Numbered from the stretch's first letter, positions 15,175 through 23,115 are shown. The stretch: DNA of 23,115 bases from Symbiodinium natans (GCA_905221605.1 CAJNDS010000403.1:1-23115), one strand, 5' to 3'. Translations and numbers: made by a program. The notes: generated from the sequence alone by a model not told the origin.

Positions 15175-15425
15175 CTCTAAGAGTGAAACCCCCAAAAGCA
15201 AACAAGAAACGAGGGGAGTGCAATTTAGAATAATTCTCTCGAGCACCACTTCTCCTGCGATTCCGAAACGAAACAGAGAAACAAAAACAAGGGGTGGAAT
15301 TTATAATAATTCTCTCCGTCATCACTTCTCCTACTCGAAGCATGAAACACAAGAAGCAAATCAAGAAACGAGGGTGGAATTTAGAATAATTCTCCCGACC
15401 ATCACTTCTCCTACTCGACACGCAC
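15175..15425. repeat. 80-bp repeat cluster, right
   Basis: Three units with core GTGGAATTTA(G/T)AATAATTC, TC(T/C)C(G/C)A(C/G)CATCACTTCTCC and A-rich linkers, at about 15205-15258, 15285-15335 and 15370-15417. They match the left cluster. Confidence 0.85.
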
Positions 15426-15552
15426 GTGACGTTTCAAAAATTCAACCTCTCAAACTTTCGAACTCCAAACGGGGTTTAGGGTTTGGGTTTTTAGCAGACA
15501 CTACGCGCGCGTGACGTTTCAAATGTTCAACCTCTCAAACGTTCGAACTCCA
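15425..15552. repeat. Direct repeat pair, 43 bp
   Basis: CGTGACGTTTCAAA(A/T)(A/G)TTCAA followed by CCTCTCAAAC(T/G)TTCGAACTCCA occurs at 15425-15467 and 15510-15552, separated by a telomere-like GGGGTTTAGGGTTTGGG. Confidence 0.85.
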
Positions 15553-15565
15553 CCTCACAGCGTCC

Positions 15566-16101
15566 AAGAAGAAAACCGAAGCCCTCCACACTAGAACATA
15601 CCGCCGCAGCGAGCAGGGCGTCACAGATGTCGCCGGGCATGGATGCTCTGGTTACGCACATGGCAAAACAAAAGCGAGCATCATGAACACAAACGCTGCC
15701 GCGAGCCAGACGTTTTTTTGCGCCGAAAACGACTAAAATTCCTTCCGCCCTAGGCAGGTTCGGAAAAAGCATGGTGGCATCTCAGCGATCGACCTACGTG
15801 GCCGCGTGTCCTCTCCCGGAGGCCAAAACACTGTAAAACACGATGTATTCGGCATGTGCGACATGGCATGGACGCTATCATCCCCCCCCCCCCCCCCCCC
15901 CCACCAACACCAGAAGAGCCAAAAACTCACCGAAACTAACGCGCCTGCGGCGCTTTGCACTACTACTATAGACTACTATTACTACTACTACTACTACTAC
16001 TACTGCTACTACTACTACTGCTACTACTACTGCTACTGCTACTGCTACTGCTACTACTGCTACTACTGCTACTACTGCTACTGCTACTGCTACTGCGACT
16101 G

Positions 16102-16182
<81 letters not shown>

Positions 16183-16187
16183 TTCAT
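15566..16187. repeat. Composite subtelomeric module, copy 1
   Basis: 15566-15880 is nearly identical to 22796-23115 and related to 21190-21472 plus 21640-21680. Shared landmarks are ACACTAGAACATACCGCCGC, GAGCATCATGAACAC, CGCCCTAGGCAGGTTCGGAA, GGTGGCATCTCAGCGAT and ATTCGGCATG. It lacks the 9 bases TAGCCAGGC present in copy 3 after CCTAC. It is followed by a C22 run (15881-15902), a 55-bp spacer and (CTA)n to about 16183. Short open frames run through it on both strands, but they are not kept in copy 2, so coding is not supported. Confidence 0.85.
15957..16183. repeat. Trinucleotide array (CTA)n with CTG/CGA interruptions
   Basis: About 75 triplets; CTG replaces CTA in the first half and the second half is pure. 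Confidence 0.95.
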
Positions 16188-16189
16188 TC

Positions 16190-16490
16190 CAATCGCAGCC
16201 GGTCTCTCAGCTTAGCGTCAGGTACGTGGCAGCGCATTGCACCGGTGCTTCAAGAGCACTAGAACCACATGGGCAAGTCCCGCTACGAATAGCTGCAAAC
16301 TTGCGGCCTACTCAACTTGTCAAGAGAATGGTGCACCAGTGCACCCTTCACTCGATCAAAAGAGTGCAAATCAGATAAGTAGAAAGCGAAAACGTAAAAC
16401 ATGAAAACAGGTCGTAGAGCTATCAACATCGCTACAGCCATCTGTTATGGCATCTTGCATTCATCATGGTGTTTCTCTGTACAAAGTGCA
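16190..16490. other. Unique interval, no gene recognised
   Basis: Non-repetitive sequence after the CTA array of module copy 1. It does not match the post-array part of the other module copies, so this copy is cut here. A plus-strand frame continuing from the array to 16378 has no recognised motif. Confidence 0.4.
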
Positions 16491-17791
16491 GTCCTGAGAA
16501 CTGCAGTGGCCCCAGGAGGGCACACTGAGGACCACGCACAGCACCCTGTAGTCCTATGAACTGCAAGTGGCCCCAAGAGGGCGCACTGAGGACCACGTTC
16601 AGCACCCTGTAGTCCTGTGAACTGCAAGTGGCCCTTGGAGGGCACACTGGGGACCGTGTAGTTCAGTACCCAAGAAAGGTCTGGCCGCAGAGCATCGCCA
16701 GAACACAGCTTTCTCGCACTTACTAACTGTGACCCGGAAGGACGTAACGTCAAAACCCAGACCACATCTCGAAGCATACGTGGGGCCGGGGCCCAGTGCG
16801 GGCCATCCCATCCGAGGATAGGGTAGGTTGCCGCCGCCGGCATTCGGTCAGCATTCGGGACAAGGCAGCGATGACCTGCAGCTACACACTCGGGTATCTG
16901 AATAAAACGAGAGGTACACAGGCACAAGGGCTGCGCTTGGCAATGTCGAATAGCTCTATTGCAAGCTGGCATAAAAGATCTCTTGACACATCGGTTCCAC
17001 TTGTGAGTAGGTCCCTGCTTCCCATCTGTGACCTGAACTCCGTTTAGCTTCGGCACCTGAAGTCGTCGCTGATAGGCAAGGGAGTTGCCTTCCCCAGCTC
17101 CAACGGAAAGAGCTGGAACCCTCACACTGTGGGACACCTGACAATGTAGCAATATAAGTAGAGTCGTCAGTCGGCATCCCACCCCGGACTTGGGACCGGG
17201 CCGGCTATCTATAAGGAGGTGTGGCACTATGCGCTCAATGGGGCGGCCTGACGGCGCGCGCCCAGGAGGAATGCGGGTGGCAGCCACGTCATGCTTGCGC
17301 CGGCTGCAGGAAAAGTTGCGCCAACTCCTGATCGCTGGTAGCCACGCACTCGCAACGGGGCCAGACAGCCGCGTTGGCAGGCCAGGGCCAAAGGCACACA
17401 GTCGACCCATGCGCCCTTTGTTGGGGCCAAGAGGCACCCAGCTGACGAGCGTGCTCTCAATGGGGCGGCCTGACGGCGCGCACCCAGGAGGGACGCAGGC
17501 GGCATCGACCTCTTGCTTGCACCAACTGCAGGAAAAGTTGCGCCAACTCCAAGCTGCTGGTAAACACGCACTTGCGACGGGGCTGGCTTCAGACTGACGC
17601 ATTGGCAAGCCAGGGGCAACGGCTTTCAGTCGACCCATGCCCCCTTTGTTGGGGCCAAAAGGCACCCAGCTGGCGAGCGTCAACAGTAGCGCTAGTGCGG
17701 CTCGCTGCACTATAGGACTGTGATCATCACGTTTCGGAGTCGGACTCCACCGCAAGGTTCGCTCCATGGCATAGATGCTACATCTCCACAA
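16445..17791 (-). CDS. Long open frame over tandem duplications, coding status doubtful
   Basis: A 448-codon frame, the longest of the window that is not a simple repeat. It contains two copies of a 74-residue unit (SWVPFGPNKGGMGRL ... SWRNFSCS ... PPGCAPSGRPIE) from the 222-bp DNA duplication, and near its C-terminus three copies of a 20-residue unit from the 60-bp duplication. It is rich in Pro, Trp, Cys and Arg with no known domain. The opposite strand also stays open across most of the duplication (17190-17597, with LQEKLRQL repeats), so one of the two is a shadow. Both duplication periods are near multiples of three, which alone keeps frames open. No start context or splice evidence was found. 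Confidence 0.25.
   Translation of the reverse strand: MWRCSIYAMERTLRWSPTPKRDDHSPIVQRAALALLLTLASWVPFGPNKGGMGRLKAVAPGLPMRQSEASPVASACLPAAWSWRNFSCSWCKQEVDAACVPPGCAPSGRPIESTLVSWVPLGPNKGRMGRLCAFGPGLPTRLSGPVASAWLPAIRSWRNFSCSRRKHDVAATRIPPGRAPSGRPIERIVPHLLIDSRPGPKSGVGCRLTTLLILLHCQVSHSVRVPALSVGAGEGNSLAYQRRLQVPKLNGVQVTDGKQGPTHKWNRCVKRSFMPACNRAIRHCQAQPLCLCTSRFIQIPECVAAGHRCLVPNADRMPAAATYPILGWDGPHWAPAPRMLRDVVWVLTLRPSGSQLVSARKLCSGDALRPDLSWVLNYTVPSVPSKGHLQFTGLQGAERGPQCALLGPLAVHRTTGCCAWSSVCPPGATAVLRTALCTEKHHDECKMP
16491..16660. repeat. 60-bp tandem repeat, three units
   Basis: Units start GTCCT(G/A)(A/T)GAACTGCA at 16491, 16551 and 16612 and share GGCCCCA(G/A)GAGGGC, CACTGAGGACCACG and CAGCACCCTGTA. The third unit is partial. 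Confidence 0.9.
17230..17685. repeat. 222-bp tandem duplication
   Basis: CTCAATGGGGCGGCCTGACG occurs at about 17235 and 17457. The two units share CAGGAAAAGTTGCGCCAACTC, CACGCACT(C/T)GC, AGTCGACCCATGC and CCCTTTGTTGGGGCCAA, with about 85% identity by eye. Confidence 0.9.
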
Positions 17792-17831
17792 CTATAAGTC
17801 CCGCTGCTGGGACACAGCTGAGCCGGAGTGC

Positions 17832-18015
<184 letters not shown>

Positions 18016-18115
18016 NNNNNNNNNNNNNNNNNNNNNNNNNNNNNNNNNNNNNNNNNNNNNNNNNNNNNNNNNNNNNNNNNNNNNNNNNNNNNNNNNNNNN
18101 NNNNNNNNNNNNNNN
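18016..18115. other. Assembly gap (100 N)
   Basis: Exactly 100 N, the conventional length for a gap of unknown size. Left flank is (CTA)n, right flank is (CCCTAAA)n, so neither flank anchors the join uniquely. Confidence 0.98.
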
Positions 18116-18236
18116 AACCCTAAACCCTAAACCCTAAACCTTGAACCCTAAACCCTAAACCCTAAACCCTAAACCCTAAACCCTAAACCCTAAACCCTAA
18201 ACCCTAAACCCTAAACCCTAAACCCTAAACCCTAAC
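18116..18236. repeat. Telomeric heptamer array, CCCTAAA on the plus strand
   Basis: About 17 copies with one variant (CCTTGAA). It starts directly at the gap. Confidence 0.95.
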
Positions 18237-18310
18237 TCTACGTTGCTCTGGAGCTTTTGGCATGTCTAGGAGACTACGAGGTGCTGTTGAGTGTGGCTGG
18301 GCCGACCATT

Positions 18311-18338
18311 CAAGGAAACACACGGTGCCGTTTCCTTG
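18311..18338. repeat. Perfect 9-bp hairpin
   Basis: CAAGGAAAC (18311-18319) and GTTTCCTTG (18330-18338) with a 10-nt loop, in the spacer between oppositely oriented telomeric blocks. Confidence 0.8.
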
Positions 18339-18368
18339 GGAACCAAAGGAACCCTAAAATTGGGACCA

Positions 18369-18419
18369 GGGTTTAGGGTTTAAAGGGTTTAGGGTTTAGG
18401 GTTTAGGGTTTAGGGTTTA
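18369..18419. repeat. Telomeric heptamer block, TTTAGGG on the plus strand
   Basis: About seven copies, opposite orientation to the block at 18116-18236. Confidence 0.9.
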
Positions 18420-18491
18420 CTATAATCCTTGCTAGGGTATGTGAACCATAAACTCTTTTAGGGTTCATTTGGTTCTCAAGGTTTGGGGCCC

Positions 18492-18515
18492 CCCTTGTTG
18501 AGGGCCCAACAAGGG
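18492..18515. repeat. Perfect 9-bp hairpin
   Basis: CCCTTGTTG (18492-18500) and CAACAAGGG (18507-18515) with a 6-nt loop, again in a spacer between heptamer blocks. Confidence 0.8.
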
Positions 18516-18558
18516 ACCAGCATTTTGAGAACTGATCACATCTCATCGTTGCTTCGCC

Positions 18559-18602
18559 CCCTAAACTCTAAAACCCTAAACCCTAAACCCTAAACTCTAA
18601 GC
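18559..18602. repeat. Telomeric heptamer block, CCCTAAA orientation
   Basis: About six copies with CTCTAAA and AACCCTAAA variants. Confidence 0.85.
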
Positions 18603-18706
18603 CCTTCCTTCGCTTCGGGATGTTCGGGCTTGTGGGGTTTGCCAAGGTGTCGTCTCGGCGGGCAGTATGGCGCAGGCTGGGCACCTCCAAGCACCGATTT
18701 TCAGGT

Positions 18707-18774
18707 GTTTAGGGTTTAGGGTTTAGGGTTTAGGGTTTTGGGTTTTGGGTTTAGGGTTTAGGGTTTAGGGCTTA
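18707..18774. repeat. Telomeric heptamer block, TTTAGGG orientation
   Basis: About nine copies with TTTTGGG variants. Confidence 0.9.
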
Positions 18775-18961
18775 GTTGTTTTTTCGGGGTTTCGGTAGCC
18801 CAGTGGTACCCTGTACCCTTTTTTGGTTTCTGGGTTCCCTTGTAAAGTAACCAACCACAAAAGGGTGCCCTTGTTGTAATATGGTTACTGGGCTCCCAAG
18901 TTCGGGGGTATGTGGAGCTTTGCCCAATTCGGCTCCCAAAGGCTAGACTCTGAACCGTAGT

Positions 18962-19036
18962 GTTTAGGGTTTAGGGTTTAGGGTTTAGGGTGTAGGGTGT
19001 AGGGTGTAGGGTGTAGGGTGTAGGGTGTAGGGTGTA
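18962..19036. repeat. Telomeric block with homogeneous TGTAGGG variant
   Basis: Four TTTAGGG units followed by about six identical TGTAGGG units. The sharp switch indicates local expansion of a mutated unit. Confidence 0.9.
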
Positions 19037-19210
19037 GTCCCTGAACCTTACATTCTAGTTTTACGGCCACTTGTCTGAGGGGGGCCCCTCATTGTCACCG
19101 AGTGTCTGTGAACAAAGGTCCGGTTTGGGGCGGTCTGGTCGGTTCAACATTGCACCGTGAGTCATTGAGGTCATCGGTCCATGCACCTCCGAACCGTCAA
19201 CTACGTGACA

Positions 19211-19368
19211 CCCTAACCCTGAAGCCCCAAACCCTAAATCCTAAACCCTAAGCCCTAGACCCTAGACCCTAAACAAACCCCGAGCCCTGAAGCCCTGAAG
19301 CCCTGAAGCCCTAAAGCCCTAAAGCCCTAAAGCCCTAAAGCCCTAAACCCTGAAGCCTGAAGCCCAGA
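19211..19368. repeat. Degenerate CCCTAAA block with (AGCCCT(A/G)A) 8-mers
   Basis: Starts with CCCTAAA variants, then changes to an 8-bp unit, GAAGCCCT and AAAGCCCT, repeated about ten times. Confidence 0.85.
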
Positions 19369-19451
19369 AGCCAGCCCAGGTGTTGCGTGCATTTGCTTCG
19401 TGGCCGTGGCTGGCAGCTCAGAGACCCCAGCAGCTGCTTATGCAATGTGAA

Positions 19452-19525
19452 TTAGGGTTTAGGGTTTAGGGTTTAGGGTTTAGGGTTTAGGGTTCAGGGT
19501 TTAGGGTTTAGGGTTTAGGGTTTAG
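19452..19525. repeat. Telomeric heptamer block, TTTAGGG orientation
   Basis: About ten copies with one TTCAGGG. The fold-back element begins immediately after. Confidence 0.95.
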
Positions 19526-19526
19526 C

Positions 19527-19756
19527 GTTCATGGTACTTACCAAATGTAACCGTGCTTACAACTGTACTTATAACCATATTAGGGCACTTAAGGGGCTTC
19601 TGAGTGGATTATAAGTACAGTTATAATTGGTTAATAAGTACCATGAACCTTATACTAACAGTCCTTTATAGGGATTCTAGCAGGGGGTACCATAGTCCTC
19701 AATAGGGATTATAATAAGGGGTACTATAATCCCTATTAAGGACTGCTAGTATAAGG
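19527..19756. mobile_element. Nested fold-back (MITE-like) element
   Basis: Two adjoining hairpins. Hairpin 1: GTTCATGGTACTTA (19527-19540) pairs with TAAGTACCATGAAC (19635-19648), and inside it AACTGTACTTATAA (19561-19574) pairs with TTATAAGTACAGTT (19609-19622); both are perfect. Hairpin 2: a 29-bp arm at 19648-19676 (CCTTATACTA...ATAGGGATT) pairs with 19728-19756 with two mismatches, with further pairing inside. There is no coding capacity. The structure is typical of fold-back or MITE-like elements; no target-site duplication was identified. Confidence 0.65.
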
Positions 19757-19759
19757 GGG

Positions 19760-20050
19760 AGCGTCCCAAATTGGCGGACTAGCGCTCCCTCACCCCAAGC
19801 CCTGCACAGCAACCAAACGGTCACTTCTCTAAAATGCGGTCCCTCTTTGGGTCCTTACTCAGAAGGCGCCCCCTACTAATTTAGGGTACCCCACAAAGGG
19901 ACTCCAATGTAGAGAACCGGTCAAATGTACTCCAGACCAACACCTCAGTAACAGCGAATCTGACTTCCATGCGCAAAAACTTCCGTCGCCTGACAGAACT
20001 CTTAGACTCAAAAACCCCCAGGCCGAAGGAGGACTCCACATTTCACAAAA
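19760..20050. other. Unique interval, no gene recognised
   Basis: Non-repetitive sequence. A minus-strand frame of 87 codons (19859-20122) carries no recognised motif. Confidence 0.4.
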
Positions 20051-20051
20051 G

Positions 20052-20261
20052 ATTGAGCTAGAGCCTTGCCTTGGGTGATGACGTTTTCGGAACCCCGGGG
20101 GCGCGGCCAGCCGAAACTCCAACCGGAGGGGGCAATGACATATCGGAGCCCCAGAGAAGGCAGGAGGGATGCGCCTAAGGCATGGCTACCGACTACCCAC
20201 CCAGTTGGCAGTCGCTCCTCACCCACTCACTCACTCACTCACATTGAGCTAGAGCCTTGCC
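20052..20261. repeat. 190-bp interval flanked by 19-bp direct repeats
   Basis: ATTGAGCTAGAGCCTTGCC at 20052-20070 recurs exactly at 20243-20261. The second copy is preceded by a (CACT)n run (20223-20242). The interior has no gene. Confidence 0.75.
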
Positions 20262-20479
20262 CTAAATGATGCCTGGTTCCTTGTGCGGTTTGTGGCTTCT
20301 ATGACTCTATGACTCTACGAGTCTACGACTCCATTGGCGTATTCAGGTCTGGACCCTGGCGACTGTGCTGAAACAGGCCGGGGGTGTTGAGAGCACAATC
20401 CAAGTCGGATCCAGCATTTGATGCCCATGTTTAGGGGGGCAGAGTGCAGGAGTGCTTAACGTTGAGGCCATTATTAGTG

Positions 20480-20670
20480 CTGCTGCTGCTGCTACTACTA
20501 CTACTACTAGGCTAGCACGCCCCAGGGCGCCTGGTGGGTTTGCTGTGGTAAAACCGCCGGACATAGGTGTTTTGCGTCATTTCCAGTAGAGGCCGAAAAA
20601 GCACCAAAAAAAAAACTACTCGTGGGCACGCAAAATGAAGGTTTCAGGGTTTGGAAGGGATGTGCTGGGA
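20480..20670. repeat. Post-array part of the composite module (partial copy)
   Basis: (CTG)n(CTA)n to 20509, then GGCTAGCACGCCCCAGGGCG, ACCGCCGGACAT, GTGTTTTGCGTCATTTCCAG, TAGAGGCCGAAAAA and AATGAAGGTTTCAG. It is a close match to 21990-22160. The pre-array 320-bp part is absent here. Confidence 0.85.
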
Positions 20671-20689
20671 TCTGGGTTGCTTAACTGCC

Positions 20690-20930
20690 CGCTTTGGGGG
20701 GGGGTGGGGTTGCTGAAGCTTAAGGCTGCAGGTATCTCGGGGCATTAACTGTTTGCTTCTAGGGCTGGGGGGGGGGTGGGTTGAAGCTTAAGGCTACAGG
20801 GATCAGGGGCCTTAACTGTTTGCTTCTAGGGCTGGGGGGGGGGGGATAGAAGCTTAAGGCTACAGGGATCTGGGGCCTTAACTGTTTGCTTCTGAGAGGC
20901 TGGGGGGGGGGGGGGGGGGGCGGGTTGAAA
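20690..20930. repeat. 67-bp tandem repeat with expanding G runs
   Basis: GAAGCTTAAGGCT(G/A)CAGG anchors at about 20715, 20783 and 20849. Each unit ends TTAACTGTTTGCTTCTAGGG followed by CTGGGGGGG. G runs lengthen from about 9 to about 18 in the last unit. Confidence 0.9.
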
Positions 20931-21019
20931 ACCCTAAACCCTAAACCCTACACCGTAAACCCTAAACCCTAAACCCTAAGGCCTAGACTCAAAACCCTAA
21001 ACCCTAAACCCTCAACCCT
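20929..21019. repeat. Degenerate CCCTAAA block
   Basis: About ten heptamers with point variants, following directly on the G-run repeat. Confidence 0.85.
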
Positions 21020-21466
21020 TACCGGGAGCCACGGAGACATGCCTTTCGAACCCCTGGAAAAGCCTGCACGTGAGCCGCAAGAGTCTGCGTCAGACTCACC
21101 AAACGTACAGGTTTTCGAAATCTGGAGAATAACTCAGAGTGTCACGCATTCAGGGTTGCGGGCACAGGCTGGAACATAACTTTCGGGTCCAACGTTGAGA
21201 AGAAAACGGAAGCCCACCACACTAGAACATACCGCCGCAGCGAGCAGGGCGTCAGAGATGTCCCCAGGCATGGATGCTCTGGTTACGCACATGGCAAAAA
21301 AAAACGAGCATCATGAACACGACGCTGCTGCGAGCCAGCTGTTTTTCGGCGCCGAAAACAACAAAAATGCCCTGTGCCCTAGGCAGGTTCGGAAAAAGCA
21401 TAGTGGCATCTCAGCGATGCCCTACTAGCGAGGCGTTGGCCGCGAGTCCTCTCCGGGATCGCAACC

Positions 21467-21593
21467 CTGTAAAAAAAAAACAACCACTGTAAAGAAAATA
21501 AAAAAAAAAAACAAAAACGCGTAGTCTCTTGTCTTCCTCCAAAAAAAAAGTAAAACAGAACAAAACAAAATAACAAAACAAAACAAAAAGAAA

Positions 21594-21631
<38 letters not shown>

Positions 21632-21645
21632 AAACAAAACACTAT
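21467..21645. repeat. A-rich expansion inside module copy 2
   Basis: AAAAC/AAAAT-type sequence ending in a run of over 30 A. In copies 1 and 3 the same position holds only CTGTAAAACAC, so this is an expansion or insertion in situ. Confidence 0.85.
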
Positions 21646-21758
21646 GCGTTCGGCATGGCGACTGGCATGACGTTACATCCCCCCCAGCCCCCCCCACCCC
21701 CCGCAGAGATCAGAAAAACGCACCCGAATGGCAGGCGACGCAGGGCGCGCTTTGCTAC

Positions 21759-21888
21759 TACTGCTGCTGCTACTACTACTACTACTACTACTCCTCTTTC
21801 TACTCTTACTACTCGTACTACTACTCGTACTACTACTGCGACTACTACTACTTCTACTACTACTATTACTACTATTACTACTACTACT

Positions 21889-21974
<86 letters not shown>

Positions 21975-21998
21975 GTACTAGTACTAGTACTACTACTA
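21759..21998. repeat. Trinucleotide array (CTA)n
   Basis: About 80 triplets with CTG, CTC, CGT and AGTACT interruptions. Confidence 0.95.
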
Positions 21999-22176
21999 CT
22001 AGGCTAGCGCGCCCCAGGGCGCCGGTCAGTTTGCTGCGGCTGAACCGCCGGACATTGGTGTTTTGCGTCATTTCCAGTAGAGGCCGAAAAATCAACTAAA
22101 AAAAACTACTCGCGGGCACGGACAATGAAGGTTTCAGTGTTTGGAAGCGATGTGCTGCTGTACCTAAAGGCTAAAC

Positions 22177-22533
22177 CGTTCCTAAACCTTAAACCCTAAA
22201 CCCTAAATCCTAAACCCTAAACCCTAAAGCCTAAACTCTAAACCCTAAAGCCTGAACCCTAAAGCCTGAACCCTAAACCCGAAACCTTAAGCCCTGAACC
22301 CTAAACCCTAAACCCTAAACCCTAAACCCTAAACCCTAAACCCTAAACCCTAAACCCTAAACCCTAAACCCTAAACCCTAAACCATAAAAACGCCTAAAC
22401 CTAAACCCTAACCCCCTAAACCCTAAACCCTAACCCTAAACCCCTAAAACCCTAAACCCTAAACCCTAAACCCTAAACCCTAAACCCTAAACCCTAAACC
22501 CTAAACCCTAAACCCTAAACCCTAAACCCTAAA
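22177..22533. repeat. Telomeric heptamer array, CCCTAAA, 357 bp
   Basis: About 50 units, the longest in the window. Variants cluster at the left end (CCTGAA, CCTAAAG) and at 22384-22450 (8-mers, hexamer CCCTAA), with two homogeneous stretches between. Confidence 0.95.
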
Positions 22534-22535
22534 CC

Positions 22536-22738
22536 CCATCCCTGAAGTCTAAAGGTGTGTGTCGGCAGCATTTTTTGAACTGCCAGGCGTTCCCCTGCTG
22601 CACGGCTTTCGCAAGAGAAACATTCACTGCTGCAGTGCTTGATAAAGCAAGTTTGGAGTGTCACCACACCAAGACTTGCGAAAGACCCACTGGTGAATCC
22701 GACTCTTCAGGAATGGCGAACCGTCTTGTGAGGGTTTC
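22536..22738. other. Unique interval, no gene recognised
   Basis: Short unique sequence between the telomeric array and module copy 3. A 72-codon plus-strand frame (22557-22775) has no recognised motif. Confidence 0.4.
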
Positions 22739-22739
22739 A

Positions 22740-23115
22740 TGGATTCAGGTTTGCGGGCACAGGCTTTGGGCGTAACTTTCGGGTTCAACGTTGAGAAGAA
22801 AACCGAAGGCCTCCACACTAGAACATACCGCCGCAGCGAGCAGGGCGTCAGAGATGTCGCCGGGCATGGATGCGCTGGTTACGCACATGGCAAAACAAAA
22901 GCGAGCATCATGAACACAAACGCTGCCGCGAGCCAGACGTTTTTTTGCGCCGAAAACAACTAAAATTCCTTCCGCCCTAGGCAGGTTCGGAAAAGCATGG
23001 TGGCATCTCAGCGATCGACCTACTAGCCAGGCGTGGCCGCGTGTCCTCTCCCGGAGGCCAAAACACTGTAAAACACGATGTATTCGGCATGTGCGACATG
23101 GCATGGACGTTATCA
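22740..23115. repeat. Composite subtelomeric module, copy 3 (cut by window end)
   Basis: Starts with TTGCGGGCACAGGCT and TAACTTTCGGGTTCAACGTTG as in copy 2, then matches copy 1 almost base for base from 22796 to the window end. It retains TAGCCAGGC, missing from copy 1. Confidence 0.9.

Larger units (their letters stand above)
21150..22160. repeat. Composite subtelomeric module, copy 2 (most complete)
   Basis: Order: GCGGGCACAGGCT and TAACTTTCGGGT (21160-21190); the 320-bp block (21190-21472); an A-rich insertion (21467-21640); the block's end, TGCGTTCGGCATG (21645); C-rich run; spacer; (CTA)n (21759-21998); and the 165-bp post-array block (21990-22160). This shows that the pieces seen separately elsewhere belong to one unit. 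A 77-codon plus frame at 21195-21428 is not preserved in copies 1 and 3. Confidence 0.85.

Noticed and set aside
15955-16378. Poly-Leu, poly-Tyr and poly-Ser frames
   Set aside because: Translations of the CTA array.
21195-21428. 77-codon frame in module copy 2 as a conserved gene
   Set aside because: The same frame is interrupted in copies 1 and 3, and the copies favour different frames, so conservation is at the DNA level.

Overview
This window looks like a nuclear contig from a dinoflagellate, probably of the Symbiodiniaceae/Suessiales type. Four things point there. (1) The telomere-type repeat is CCCTAAA/TTTAGGG, present in several blocks in the last 5 kb. (2) A gene on the minus strand is split into many small exons, and its best-resolved introns use GC-AG or GA-AG boundaries, a known dinoflagellate feature. 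(3) The protein family (kelch repeats, a Cys-rich segment, then a membrane segment) is of a kind common in these genomes. (4) Microsatellites and minisatellites occupy a very large share of the sequence. The organism call is inference; no rRNA, tRNA or intact housekeeping gene is visible.

Layout. 1-980: AT-rich dispersed repeat with a 9-bp CAGCCC-type minisatellite and degenerate telomere-like repeats. 1.5-11.4 kb: exon-like blocks of one (or two) large multi-exon kelch-family genes, read on the minus strand from 11.39 kb down to about 1.58 kb. The order is kelch exons at 11.4-10.7 kb, a possible hemopexin-like exon at 6.0 kb, more kelch exons at 5.3-3.3 kb with a Cys-rich exon at 3.6 kb, and a hydrophobic exon at 1.7-1.6 kb. 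The intervals hold trinucleotide arrays, a 10-bp AT-rich repeat, and a 3-kb GC-rich minisatellite (6.34-9.3 kb). Several junctions show frame loss or missing codons, so the locus may be decaying.

11.7-12.7 kb: a pyrimidine-rich minisatellite. 13.1-13.92 kb: a frameshifted fossil of a retrotransposon reverse transcriptase (plus strand). 13.92-15.56 kb: degenerate GTTTGA-type repeats, two clusters of an 80-bp repeat, and a cruciform-forming insert between them. 15.57-16.19 kb: first copy of a composite module that ends in a (CTA)n array. 16.4-17.8 kb: 60-bp and 222-bp tandem duplications under a long open frame of doubtful coding status. 17.83-18.02 kb: a (CTA)n array that runs into a 100-N assembly gap.

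18.1-23.1 kb: subtelomere-like sequence. Telomeric heptamer blocks alternate in strand and are separated by short hairpins and a nested fold-back element (19.53-19.76 kb). Two further copies of the composite module lie here (21.15-22.16 kb and 22.74 kb to the end). Nothing forms an operon. The only functional unit that can be proposed is the kelch-family gene, and its best-supported novelty is a 58-bp palindromic GC-AG mini-intron at 3781-3838.
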